Position numbers and translations under genes: made by a program | The notes under the pieces: generated by a model | The model's input: the letters and a program-made list of their open reading frames with translations, nothing else | The model's database searches: none | What the model was told of the DNA's origin: nothing | Part shown: one piece after another, positions 1 through 11,800 of the stretch | Layout: every line of letters begins with the position of its first letter | Numbering within the stretch: position 1 is the first letter of the stretch | NCBI GenBank assembly: GCA_001643675.2 | Contig: LSRY02000030.1 | Coordinates: 1,040,501 to 1,104,500 of the forward strand | Origin: Monocercomonoides exilis | Taxonomy: Eukaryota; Preaxostyla; Oxymonadida; Polymastigidae | Direction: 5' to 3' | Length of the DNA stretch: 64,000 bases

Positions 1-1345
1 TCTTCCAATTTTTCAAATATTTCACTTTTTATCATCTTACTTATCTTTTCTGCACGTCCATTTATTGAACGCCCTGTCAATCGATCTGAAAGAGCACCAA
101 AAAAACTTAATTTTAGAATAATTTCCTGATTTCCTTTTGACTCTTGAAGAAACGTCTCCAAAATGATGTCAATGGCTCCACCTTTCGTCAAATCAGCAAC
201 GCTCACTGCGCCTTTGGATATCATTCTCTCAAAAAGACGAACACAAAAATCGGTTATTTCTTTGTGATTTCCCTTTGAAAGTCTGTAAAGTCTTCCAATG
301 CTTCCAATTAATTCGGCCGTTTCCTTTCCGCACGTAGTTGAGAAACAATAAAATGTGAAAAAGTTAAAAAGCCAAATCTTTAAAATCAGCAGATCTTTTG
401 GCTCTTTTTGACTCTCGCCGACTCTTTTCCAATCCACGCATTTCGTCAGATATTCGAGTTCACTGGTCGATTCTGATTCGAAATTTAGCCTATTCAATAA
501 AATGCTTTCAAGGTTTTCACTTTTCTCTGTGTCAAAATTTACACCAGAAGTAATTTCATGCATTTTTGACGTTTCACACAACATTCTATTGATAAGAAAC
601 CTCCAAGCGAACATATAAGCAAGATGTGACAGATTTTGATGCTCTTGATGATATTGGATTATCTCTGTGATTTCGTTTAGATACAGTTCTTTTCCAATGT
701 TCTAATTTAATTTTTATTAGATTAATTTCATCCATAAAAAAAAACTCAAAAGGAACATACATCACGCTCACTAATATTCCCCAAGCTCAATAAGGCCATG
801 TCCACCTCTTTCTGTACTTCTTCGCTTTGCTCTTTGAGCATAGCTGCTTTAAGAAGGCAAGGAACGCATATTTGGAGTAAATCATTTGGAATCTGAAACA
901 AATCAGAAGAATAATTTGTAAGATAGCATTCGCAAAGATCAACCAGCAGCTTTGTGTTCCCTTCTCTTTCTTTAAATTTTTCATCGTATATGGATTTCTC
1001 AATTCTTTTACTCAATAAAGGAAGTTCATAACTTTGACTTGTTTCATTTTTCAGCACTTTCCAATATCCAATTTTTTTCAATAATAAAACGTAATCATTG
1101 AACGGCATTCTCTTCTCATTCGCCATTTTGCTAAAGCAATTATGAATGTCTTTTCTCCAAATATAATTTTGTTTATTTTCATCTGCCTCACTCAAATATT
1201 GGCTCAAATCTTCCATTTTTAATTTTTTCTCACAATCCGAAAGATATTCCTGTTGAAGAAACGTTTCTGCAAACAAAGAAAAAATACTTATTCAATGTAT
1301 TACTCCTTGAAACAGATATTTCTTACCAACCCGATAAAGTTTCAT
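1..1345 (-). CDS. Partial multi-exon gene, oxymonad-type helical repeat-like family, 3' end cut by window
   Basis: Minus-strand gene running off the left edge. Exons by reading-frame continuity and GT-AG sites: 1327-1345 (start uncertain, ATG at 1345), 761-1266 and 1-701; introns 1267-1326 (60 nt, GTAAGA...GCAG) and 702-760 (59 nt, GTATGT...TTAG). Frame is kept across both joins. The product is mostly helical and acidic/basic; recognisable stretches are 'LLVDLCECYLTNYSSDLFQI', 'EEVQKEVDMALLSLGNI' and 'EIIQYHQEHQNLSHLAYMFA'. I recall very similar sequences (LCECY, IIQYHQEH, WRFL) as a highly expanded uncharacterised family in Monocercomonoides-like oxymonads; that is memory, not a search. No catalytic motif is seen and I assign no function. 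A second possible ATG (1400) would put a stop at the first splice join, so 1345 is preferred. Confidence 0.6.
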
Positions 1346-1400
1346 TTGAAGAAACCGACTTTGCTTCCTCCCCAATAAAGAATATATTTTCGGTTTGCAT

Positions 1401-1789
1401 GTCTTCCTCGGTAAATGCTGTTTTTTGTATTTGCAAAAACATAAACATTAAAAAACCACTCTTTAAAAAAAAAAGAAAAGAAAAAAACTCTTTTCACACT
1501 TTGTTTTCTGATAATATTTGAATGGTTCATCAAGTGATCTTCAAAAAATAGAATCTCTTTTCAATCAACCAACAGAGCTCATTGTTTCGTTGTTTGTTTG
1601 TAAGAGAATCAAAGTTAATAAAATTACTCAAACTATGTTTTTCAAAATTGTGTTGTTTTTTCAACAATATTAGCGAAAAATAATTGCAATGATTCAATTT
1701 CGTATATGTTTATATTTATTTGTTTTCAAGTCTGTTGTAAATGACAATTAATCCCTTAACAATTGTTTATCATCTTTGAAGAAAGGGGC
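1401..1789. promoter_or_regulatory. Divergent intergenic region between minus-strand gene and chitinase
   Basis: About 390 nt of AT-rich sequence separate two genes transcribed away from each other, so it should hold both promoters. No clear TATA-like box or other motif stands out against the AT background. Confidence 0.3.
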
Positions 1790-2764
1790 ATGATCAAAAA
1801 TTTTTCCATGATAACTTTCACATTGTTGTGTCTGTTTTATTCAATTTTTTCCGAAAGAGCTTTTGAGGAAATTGAAAGTAATGGGTATATTATATACACA
1901 GTGAAATCTGGGGATACCCTTTCAGGAATTGCCAGCAGATATGGAACAACAGTGCAAGCGATCTGTTCGTTGAATGGTATTAAAAATGCAAATCTAATTT
2001 ATGTTGGACAACAGTTGAAAATCCCAACCAATGATCCAGCTCCGAGCGATTATATTTGGTACACTGTTCAATCAGGAGATACTTTATCTGGAATTGCAAG
2101 TCGTTATGGAACTACTGTTCAAGCAATTTGCTCATTAAACGGGATCTCAAATCCTAATCTGATCTATGTTGGACAGAGATTGAAAATCCCAGGGAAGAAC
2201 CCATCACCTCCGTCGCCACCATCTCCACCATCACCTCCATCACCAGGAGGAGAAGTTGCAACAACTGCACAAATGAGAAGACTGGGATGGAATCCTTCTC
2301 AAAGTGTTATGAATGATTTAAATAGCTGCTTGAGAAGATTTGGAATAACTACATCTCTTAGAATTAGACATTTTCTGTCTCAGTGCTCACATGAATCAGC
2401 ATGCGGGGTCTACACAAAAGAATTGGCGTCTGGTTGGGCATATGAAGGAAGAACAGATCTTGGAAATACACAGCCAGGAGATGGTCCAAAGTACAAGGGA
2501 GGTGGGTATATTCAATTGACAGGAAGAGCAAACTATCAGGCATTTGCAAATTATATTGGCGATCAAGGAGTAATGAATGGAGTTGATTACGTTGCCGTTC
2601 ATTATCCATGGACTTCTGCTGGATTTTGGTGGTACAGAAATGGCATGAACGCGCTTTGCGATTCTAATCCATCGGTTGAAGCTGTTACTCGAAGAGTGAA
2701 TGGAGGGTACAACGGACTCGAATCGAGAAGAATGTATTATAATAGAGCCTGCAACATTTGGTAA
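1790..2764 (+). CDS. Secreted LysM-LysM-GH19 chitinase/endolysin-like protein
   Basis: Predicted 324-aa secreted hydrolase. The first ATG is at 1790; the open frame before it has only a TTG. Residues 1-22 ([20 protein letters not shown]) form a signal peptide. Two LysM domains follow (about 34-77 and 83-127), each containing '[20 protein letters not shown]', then a Pro-Ser linker, then a GH19 catalytic domain. In GH19 the acid Glu lies in 'SHES', and the substrate cleft motif 'QLTGRANYQ' is present. LysM binds GlcNAc polymers (chitin or peptidoglycan) and GH19 cleaves chitin or, in bacterial relatives, cell walls, so digestion of ingested bacteria or fungi is plausible. The gene is intronless while nearby conserved genes are spliced; with its bacterial-style architecture this suggests lateral acquisition. 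The stop is TAA. Confidence in the domains is high; the substrate is not known. Confidence 0.9.
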   Translation: MIKNFSMITFTLLCLFYSIFSERAFEEIESNGYIIYTVKSGDTLSGIASRYGTTVQAICSLNGIKNANLIYVGQQLKIPTNDPAPSDYIWYTVQSGDTLSGIASRYGTTVQAICSLNGISNPNLIYVGQRLKIPGKNPSPPSPPSPPSPPSPGGEVATTAQMRRLGWNPSQSVMNDLNSCLRRFGITTSLRIRHFLSQCSHESACGVYTKELASGWAYEGRTDLGNTQPGDGPKYKGGGYIQLTGRANYQAFANYIGDQGVMNGVDYVAVHYPWTSAGFWWYRNGMNALCDSNPSVEAVTRRVNGGYNGLESRRMYYNRACNIW

Positions 2765-3628
2765 GTTGTCATTGGAAACTGTATAAAGAATATAAAGATA
2801 TTGGAAAAGAAAATTTGGTCATTTTTGGAAGAAGGTGCACAAATGATGTGAATGAAAATAACAATCTGTTATTTGCTTTCATGTTATTTTGAATTTGTTT
2901 TATTTCTTTTAATACAGTTTCAAAAAAATGTTGAATTTTTATTCATTGCTTTATTGAAAGAAGGACATTTGTTCCTTATTTTAATAACAGCATTTAGAGT
3001 TCATGTTTTATTTAATTTTTAATTGTATTGATGTTTATTTTGATGTTTATATTGATATGAGATGCTTTAATTTTATTAACGAGATAACATACGGAAAGTT
3101 TAAAGAATTATATTTATTTCAAAGGTTTTGTCTTAATTTGCACATATGGTTATTTATGATAAAGATAACAAATAAGTGATATGAAATAATGCAATTAAAT
3201 AAGATATTCAATGATAGTATGGGCGAAATAAAACCAAACAGTTAAAAAAAGTCTTATTGAAGAGCATCAAACTTAAAATCGCACAACTTAATGAGTGAAA
3301 GTTTGTTTGTTATATTGAATAATAGTTACGCAATCAAAATATTTGTGATGAAAAATCACCGTTTTATCGAAGAATCTTTGACCAAACTGTGAAGAAAAAA
3401 AAATTCCATTTTATTTTAGGGAGATAATTAACGTAAACGCCTTGTAAACAAGTGAAAAAGGATTTTTTAAAAATTTATATTATCAAATGGGTTATGAATT
3501 TTGAAATTCCATTTATTCGGAGCATGCATCACTTCCAAGTTTTTTGATATTGAGAAGATAATTTCGTTGACTCGGGTGATTGGTGAACGAATGACATTCT
3601 TTTTTCGTGAAATTTTCGATGATTAAAT

Positions 3629-3775
3629 TGGTAATGATTTTTGAAATCAAAATTTTTTTCGGGGCGTTGATTTTATAAAAGTTCATTTTCATTGAAAACC
3701 AATTTATCATTGAAATGAGAAATTCAATTCAATTGTTTCAAAAGCAAATATTTGATATGAATAAAATAACAAAAT

Positions 3776-3812
<37 letters not shown>

Positions 3813-3908
3813 TTAACATTTTTCTTTGTTCATTTTTGAATATGAAAAATAAAACAAAGAAATCGAAACATTTTTTAACGAATAAAAAGTTCCAAAAATA
3901 ATCACCCA
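3629..3908. mobile_element. GGGTGATT-family MITE-like element, copy 1 (diverged)
   Basis: The left end reads GGTAATGATTTTTGAAATC, followed by a CGGGGCGTTGATTTT stretch; the right end is CAAAAATAATCACCCA, the inverse of the left. The left subterminal sequence matches copy 3 at 62944 (CGGAGTATTGATTTTT). A 34-nt poly-T tract sits inside. No coding capacity. The left terminus is degenerate, so the boundary is approximate and no target duplication could be fixed. Confidence 0.5.
3778..3811. repeat. Poly-T tract
   Basis: Uninterrupted run of about 34 T. It lies inside the diverged GGGTGATT element and creates an artefactual poly-lysine reading frame on the other strand. Confidence 0.95.
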
Positions 3909-4999
3909 TATGGTTTCAATAAATCAGAAAGAGCGTGATTGTTTTTAAAAAAAATGAGAAAGAAGAGAGAAGATACAAAATTCGTCATACTTCATTGGAT
4001 AAACTTGCAAACAAAACTTTTTTGATTGTTCTTTAAGGAATATGTGATATTCATTTGATCTGAAATAAAAATAAAGCTGAATGAAGTTCAAAAACTGTTT
4101 TTGAAATTGCTGAAAAGCAATTTTTTAAAATTACAAAAATGAGATGAAAAATGATTTGAATAACAAGTTTTTTTCTTTTTTAATTATTTTCAAATTCCGT
4201 CAAAGCCGGACACAATTACATCGAATATTATCAATATTGATTTTTATAACATTTTTCAATACACCAACATTTTTTTCACCTCTTTTTAATTCATTTTCCA
4301 TTTCATGCAATCTCTGGACAAAACATTTATAATCACATTTTGTTTTATCACGGGTTAATTAATAATCGAAAAATCATTGAAAAAAACAATTTTTTGATCA
4401 AAAATTTCGTTTAATTGATATATCAAAATTAAAAATCAAATAGTCAAAATAACATTGTTATTCTCATAAAAAAATTATTGGGCAAAATCTACTGTGTATT
4501 TTTTGTTAAATTTTCAAAAATGGAAAATTTTGACTCAATATTTTTATAATTTATTTATTCTTTTTTATTTTTTTGTGAAGACATTTTGCGTATAAGCACA
4601 AACAAATATAGTCACAAAAAGTTGTGCAAAAACCGATATTATTGTGTTCAATTTTAGCAGAATAAGAAATATGGATGTTTATCGAACTTTAGACTTTAAT
4701 TATTCTTTGGTGCAAAAGATATTCTTATTGAATAATCGCAAATGTTCAATAATCAGGTTCACTGAAATAAGGATCATTTTCAAGAATTCATTCAATTGAC
4801 TCTTTGAATATGATCAGAATGAAAACATTGCAAATCGAAAATAATTATCTGAGTGCGATATAAGACAAATTTGTTGATTGAATTCATGAAAATTTTTTTA
4901 TTTTCAATGAACCATCGAATTTGTTATCAGCGAATTTTTCATAAGAATCACCCATTTCAATCACTGATAATAGTTAATTTTTCAATTTTTATTTTTTCG

Positions 5000-5061
<62 letters not shown>
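5000..5061. repeat. Poly-A tract
   Basis: Run of about 62 A in non-coding sequence. Its exact length is likely to be unreliable in any assembly. Confidence 0.95.
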
Positions 5062-5062
<1 letters not shown>

Positions 5063-5327
5063 AAATCCGTCAAAGATAACGTTTTTTTCCAAATTTTGGT
5101 TTAATCACGTTATATCGGACAACCCAAATACTTGATTTTTTGCATCCAACCTACAAAAATATGTATTTTATTCATTTAAAAATGGAATAAATAAGTGAAA
5201 AACATTTTCTCAAAAACAAAAAATTCTCGAAAATTTGACATTCTTCGTGTCAATTTCTATTTAGGGTTATTGAAAAACTGACAACGTTCAAAAATGGCTA
5301 GACCAAGACTAATGAAAATTACAATTA

Positions 5328-5566
5328 GGGTGATTCTTTTTGAAATGTCACAAATGTTTAATTTTCAATTATATCAAAATTTTCATATTTTGCTCAAATT
5401 TCTGTTTCAGCTCACAAATCTCCTCAAGAATGTTTGAAATAGCATTTTCAAGAAATAGATTCCATTGTGGTTAAGTTTGATATTTGTTAACAAAATATTT
5501 AGCAAAATATGAAATTTTTAACATATTTGAAAAAAAACATTTGTGACTTTTCAAAAAGAATCACCC
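5328..5566. mobile_element. GGGTGATT-family MITE-like element, copy 2
   Basis: Terminal inverted repeats are clear. The left end GGGTGATTCTTTTTGAAA is followed by GTCACAAATGTTT; the right end is AAACATTTGTGAC followed by TTTTCAAAAAGAATCACCC. About 239 nt in all, with no coding capacity. A CATATTTTGCT/AGCAAAATATG pair near the middle extends the hairpin. Flanks are ATTA|GGG and CCC|ATTA, but the repeated TTA is not flush with both ends, so a target duplication is only suggestive. Confidence 0.7.
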
Positions 5567-7685
5567 ATTATAAAAAAAATTTGTGAATTTATCAATGAAA
5601 AAGGTTCTCTATAACAGTTTCGGAACAGTTTAATAAACCAATATATTTTTTAAGGATATCATTTCACAATAAATTTTCGTTTCAATGGTGGTTTGAGGGA
5701 AAGGGTTTGCGTTCGAATCAATTTCATTGGATTTTGTGAAGTTTTAGGGTAAGGGTAAAAAAAAAAAAATTATTCAAAATAGAATATTAAGTCGTGAAGC
5801 AATGGTCGTGTTGTTAGGATTTTTCTTCCATTTATGGAATGGTTTATGGTTCTTATTCTTCCAAACACTTCCTTTATTTTCATTTTTTCTACATATCATT
5901 CGCTTAATTATTCCTTTTTGTGATATCTTGGGATTATCTGATGGTGCAAATTCATCAGAATAGAGGATGAAACATAACTGTTGACAATTTTTTCGATTTA
6001 TCAACTTTCAACTTTGTCCCTCAATCAAAATATTTAAAAAAAATTTAAAACCAATTCTGATAAACTTCTTCACATTTTTAACATCGAAGATGTAATAATA
6101 TTTGATTAATAAACATTTCTATTAACATCAAAATCAATTTCTCGATGCCCGATATAATGCGAATTTGCCCAAATTTCAATATTAAACTAGGACTTATAAA
6201 TTATCTTTAGTGCTTTTTCAAAATTACTATCATTTTGAAAAAACCATTTTTTTCTCTCTAACATATAAAAAATTGATCTATCATGAACTGAACACTGAAA
6301 CATTTTGCACATTGTTTTTATCCATTTTTTTTATTTTTTACTGATTCTGCTTGTTTCATCAAAATTATGAAAACTGTATGAAATGAAATACTATTAAGTT
6401 GCGCAACGGAATACAAATTCCAAGTCATCCATTTGTCAAAAAACTATCTGATCATCATTGAAATGAACTGATTATTTTAAAAAGAACAGATATGTCACGG
6501 CTGTGATATAAAGTATATTATCCATTAAAATCTTTGGGATAATGTGGATTCCTTAATCATTTTATGAATAAAAAAATAAGTATTGAAAAAATAAGAAACA
6601 CTGCTTCATTGATAACTGTGAAAATATGACCTTTCAGGCTTTTCTTTTTTTTTCGCAAATCATTTTATCTTTGTTTCACTCTAAACTTGATAAAACTTCC
6701 TCTGATTTCAAAATAGTTCATTTTAATAATCCTGAAAACAGGAGTCATAGAAATAAATAACAAAATTCCTTTTTACCTCACACATATTTCTGAAAATGAA
6801 CGCGTTTTATAAATGATTTTTGTTCACAAAAATTTTGTCAAAAGTTTATAATTATTCTATGAAAAAACTCGAAGTTCTTCGTTTTGTCTCAAACGTCTGT
6901 GTTTTTCAATGTTTATTGATTTCAATCAAATAAGATAATAATTAGAAACTCTCTTTTTCTCAATGAAAAATAAAGGAAAATATTTCGTCATTAAATGACG
7001 AAATTTTTTGCATTATGAATTTTGATCCACACAGTTCTTAAAAGGATTTTTCTCAACTTTAAAATATTTCTTTGTTCAATATAGCGCAACAATGCCAGAA
7101 TTATAATAATGTTATTGTAGGAGAATTTTGTAACAAATCATTAATTTTTTCTTAAATGAAAAAATTTTGTCCCATTTTTGTTTCTTTAATGGTTCAATTT
7201 CATAAATTCAAATATCGCTTTATTCAAGATAATAAAAGAATACTTTTTATCGATTCGTAAGAACTTTATTTTTTTTAAAAGAAATCTACAAAAAAACATA
7301 GATAATGATAATGAGTAAGTTGATGTTTGAAGTATCGAAAGTTCCCCCTTTCCCTCTTCTTCTTCATCTTCCTTGCTGCTCAATCAAAATTAAATGACTT
7401 GAATCACCAGTAATCCATAAAATAAACGAACATTAATTTTGCAATAAAATAGAAGAAGAAGCATGCAAAAAATATAAGGTATTTCCCGTTCTGTTGATGA
7501 AATTGAGGAAGAATGTAGAATTAAGTGGCTGATGATGTTAAAGGCATTTTTTGAAGAAATGGTTAAGAAAGAAGAAGAAACACTTCCACAGCAAAAATTT
7601 CTTCCTTTTTCTTTTTCCTTCAAAATACTGTTAAATCAACCAATAAAACGATCGATTTACATTTATAACTTTCTTTCCTCTTTCA

Positions 7686-8580
7686 GGAGGTGTTGATGAA
7701 TGTTGGCTTATTAAATCTGAAATCAATAAATCCGCTTTGGTGGCTGCTCTCCTTCTTTGAGAAAACATCATCATCTTTGCAATTTGCCTTTCTCCTCTTC
7801 AGATTCTTCCCAAAAAATACCTTCCAATCTGGTTCAGCCCCATTGACTGCTTTTCCTCCACAACATTCCCCTCTTTCCTCTTCCTTTTCTTTGTATTTCC
7901 TCGTGCTTTTCTTTTTTTCTGCCTTTCTATCTTTTCCCCAAAATGGCATCTCCAAAATGAAATCTGCCAGGAACAGAGAAAATGAATTCCATTTCCTTGT
8001 GGCATAGGAACACGGGAGATGCAATCAGATGTGAAATTTCCAATCCAAAACAAAATTGAAAAATAACAAAATTAGATTTTTTATGAAAATATTCAAATAA
8101 AACAAACATTCAAAAGATATTCGTTGCCAATCGCATTCTTTTCTTAAGTGCCTTTGTCCTTTTCAAAGCAATCCATTTCAGTAATTTCAGCCTTTGTCAA
8201 CTTTCCTTTTTTTCTCAAATTGTATCATTTTCTGCCCTGTTTGCAAAAGAAATCAAATAAATGAATAAAACACCCAATGAAATATTTCATATAAATCAAT
8301 TCCACACCTTCCATCTCATTGGACGAGAATGTTCCAATTCAGCCATCCAACGCTTCAGCAGATAACAATCAAGAAATATCAATTCCAAAATGCCTCTGAT
8401 AACTTCAAACGCAAAAATCACACAAATACCAGAAAACAAAATATAAAAGATATTTTCAAAAAACTTTCACTGCACAAACCTCATCTGTTCCTTGGATAAA
8501 TGAATTCCAAAAAGAAAATCGCTTCTCCAACTTTCCCTTCACGTGAAAAATGAAAAATTCGCTCAGAGACTGAAAAACAA
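7686..8580 (-). pseudogene. Decayed coding remnants on the minus strand, identity unknown
   Basis: Base composition rises out of the AT background and several minus-strand stretches read like real protein: 'SHLIASPVFLCHKEMEFIFS' (about 7980-8040), 'ELIFLDCYLLKRWMAELEHS' (about 8320-8400) and 'FSVSERIFHFSREGKVGEAI' (about 8520-8580). They are in different frames and separated by stops. They could be exons of a spliced gene, but no consistent set of GT-AG joins was found, so decay is the simpler reading. No family recognised. Confidence 0.35.
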
Positions 8581-8868
8581 ATGTAATGACAAGCAGATTG
8601 AGTTTTAATAGTTTTTCTGTCTGTATCTATGAAAATATCAAAACATAAACATTTTCAGTCAATCATTTTGTATTATTCAAATGATCAAAGGAAAATGAAT
8701 ATTTCATTCATTCAAAATATTTCAAAATGAATAAAATAATTTATCTTGTTTTGCAATTGAATAGGAAAAGTTTTCAATTTTTTCATTAATTTTTATTATT
8801 GCACCCATTCTAAAAAAGAAGAAATCTGGAAAAAAAGAAAAGAGTCTTTTTTGTGTGGATAAGTTCCA

Positions 8869-11800
8869 ATGACATCAGGAATATTTTGTTTTGTTTGCAT
8901 AATATGTATGCAATGCCTGCGCAATGGTGCCACAAATGATGAAGCAAATCTGGTGGAGAATTCAATGATTGAAAGAAATACAGATTATTTGGGAAACTCT
9001 TTGTTTGATCTCCTTCCAAATGATAAGAATGGAGATAAAAACAAGTTAGAAATGATTGTTGAAGGGAATGAAGGTGGAATGGAAGAAAATGAAGAAAAAG
9101 AAAAATCAACAAAGAAATATACGAATATGAAAAAAGAAAGAGACAGCCGAATTAGGAGAGAGAATTCAATCAAGACTTTGAATAATGAACATTTCCATTA
9201 TGAAGGAGGAATGAGGGGAATTGAAAGAAATTTTGAAGAAAGTGAGGTTGAAGGAAGTTTAGTTCTTATTAATACTTCAGTGAAGCTCAAATCATTGGGG
9301 CTGATTCAACATGATGAGACAAATATTGTTAAAGTTGGGGATGGAAGTTCTGTTGAATTGGATGATTGTGGTATTTTTATTTTGAGTGAAATGTCTCCAT
9401 TTTGCCTGACTGGAGGTTGTGGGGTTTTCAAGAATATTTCACTCAGTTCATCTTCAACTGTGTTTTTGGAGACATTTCCATCTCTCTTCTCTTCAAAAGT
9501 TTCGAAAGAGAAGTTTTCAGAAAAATGCTTTGTTTCTGTTTGTTCATCTCATTTCTCCTCTTTTTGTGTCTCATCAGCCCCATTCCTATCATCCACTTCT
9601 ATTCTCCTTATATCCCTTTCTCAACTGACATTTTTCAACATGTCAACAGCAAATGATGCATGTTCATCTCCAACCATAACATCAACCCAAACCACATGTT
9701 TTGTGTGCAGTTGCTCCTTTTCATCAGTCTGTGATGCATATGATGGCGGGATTGTTCCCTCCCTCAATTACCCCTTGGCTTCATTGTCTGCCTCAAACAC
9801 CTCATTTGTTGGGTGTTGTCGAACAAGGAATGTTGAATGCACTGGAACTACAGATGGAAAGTTGACTCCAGGGAGACAGAATACAACGGATAATGGAGCA
9901 AATATATTCACTTGGTGTGAATGGAACGGATCGAAGGCTGCTGGAAACAAAGAAGATTACACAGATGATGCTTCAAATGGTGGAGCAATTTGCATGTTCA
10001 ATAAGGGAAATGGAGAACTTTCTATATCTCATTGCGCATTCAATGGATGCACGGCATATGCACATGGAGGCGGAGTCATGTGCCATAACATTAAATCTGT
10101 CACAGTAATAAACAATTCTTTCAATTCTTGCATTGCTCAAAGAAAATATGGAGGAGGTATTTATGCCGTATTAATTTCAACATGTGTTCGGATAAGTGGT
10201 TGCAAATTCCAGGATTGCAAAGCTTATAGCCATGGAGGAGGAATTTATCTCAATAATTTTCAGGTTTCTGGATCAGGATGTATTGTGGAAGAAAAGTGGA
10301 TGGAAGAGAATGAATATATGTTTGATTGCAATTTTGTATCATGTTCAGTTGTAAATATTGTTGGAGGGGGATTGTATTGCGTTAATATTCCTACCAAACA
10401 GTCTGTGATGAGGAGCATTCAATTCATTTCATGTTCTGCACGACAAGAGGCAGGAGGATTGTGTTTGAATCCAAGTCGAGAAACATTACCAAAAAATGGA
10501 AGTTATTGTTTATTTTTATTATTTCACGGATGCACATGCGTTGATGCAACTTATCCACTTGGGCATGATGCGGAATTTGCAGATTATTTCAGTCTTTATT
10601 TGGATACAGGAAATCCGTTCTTCGAGTGTTTCACCACAAACACTGATAACAAGAGAATATGCTTTGCAAGATATCTTTCAGGTTCTTGGGTGTATGATCA
10701 AACAATAAAAAAGGATTGGCTGAAAGACAAAACACAATATGTCTCAGTGAATGGGAAAGATGAATATGAGCTGTGTGGGGCAAATACAACATATCCATGC
10801 CTAACAGTGAAGAAGGCGTTTGAGATGTGTGAAATACTATTGAGCCTTTCAGTCACTTTGATGGAAGGGAATCACACAAGCGAGGCAACAACGATTGCGA
10901 TTGGTGAAAAGAAGGTTTCAGTCATTGGGAAAGGCAAAGAGAAGAGTTCGATTGAAACAAAATCTCTTTCATCGACTGAAGCGCTGTTCAGTGTGTCAAC
11001 AGGTCACCTTGATTTATTGCACATGAAGATTGATTGTAACTCAAATGCAAATCCTTCTTCGCCGAGTGTGGTTGTGGCGTCTGATGGGAGTGGGTCACTC
11101 TCATTGGAGGATGTTGTGATCACAACGAGTAATATTGGAGAATATGTGATATCATCATCAGTGTTTGTGGTGCCGCTGTTACAGCTGTCGATGGTTGGTG
11201 TGGAGATCAAGAATATGAATGTCTCAAAATCATTGTTCTCTGAACCTGTTTTTTCTTCTTCTTCTTCTTCCTCATCTGCCCTGTTATTGGCAGCCACTTC
11301 ATCTGGAGAGAGCACGCTGGCGAACTTAACAGTGAGGAATGTGAAGTTGACAGAAGGAGATGGGGTGGTTGTGGCAAAGAGTGTGGCAGAAGGGGATACA
11401 TTTGCTGTTCAGAATGTGACAGTCGAGGATTGTGAGTGCGAGAATGGCAGTGGAGGAGGAATCAAGGTTGATTTATTATCACCTTCAAGCAAGCTTCATG
11501 TTGAATTATCAACAACAATGAACAGATGCAAAAGTGTCAAATATGGAGGAGGGATGATGCTGTATCTGGCTGACAACTCGATTGACTTCTCGATTGTGTC
11601 AGTTGACTTTTCAGGGTGTTCTGCTTCAGTGGGAGGGAATTATGTGTTTGTGAATGGGAGCAATTCGGTGAGTTGGGGAATAACAACAGAAAAGCTGAAT
11701 GTCCAACATGACGATTCAAAATACAATGAGCTGGCGGGATATGATCGGAGTGATTCAACAATGGGGCTGTTCCCACTGAATGTGTTTTTGGATTCATATC

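Larger units (their letters stand above)
2765..7685. other. AT-rich gene-poor region with small inverted-repeat elements
   Basis: Nearly 5 kb without a convincing gene. All open frames here are short, low-complexity and lack family motifs. Recognisable content is limited to two GGGTGATT-type inverted-repeat elements (3629-3908 and 5328-5566), a lone end of that family near 4943-4953, a poly-T run (3778-3811) and a poly-A run (5000-5061). Confidence 0.6.

Noticed and set aside
5000-5061. Poly-A/poly-T runs as tails of retroposed genes (also 3778, 48603, 58683)
   Set aside because: No gene-derived sequence or target duplication is seen beside them; homopolymers are common throughout this non-coding DNA.
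7690-8007. 105-codon plus-strand open frame beginning MLMNVGLLNLKSINPLWW
   Set aside because: Phe/Ser/Leu-rich translation opposite a more protein-like minus strand; no motifs.
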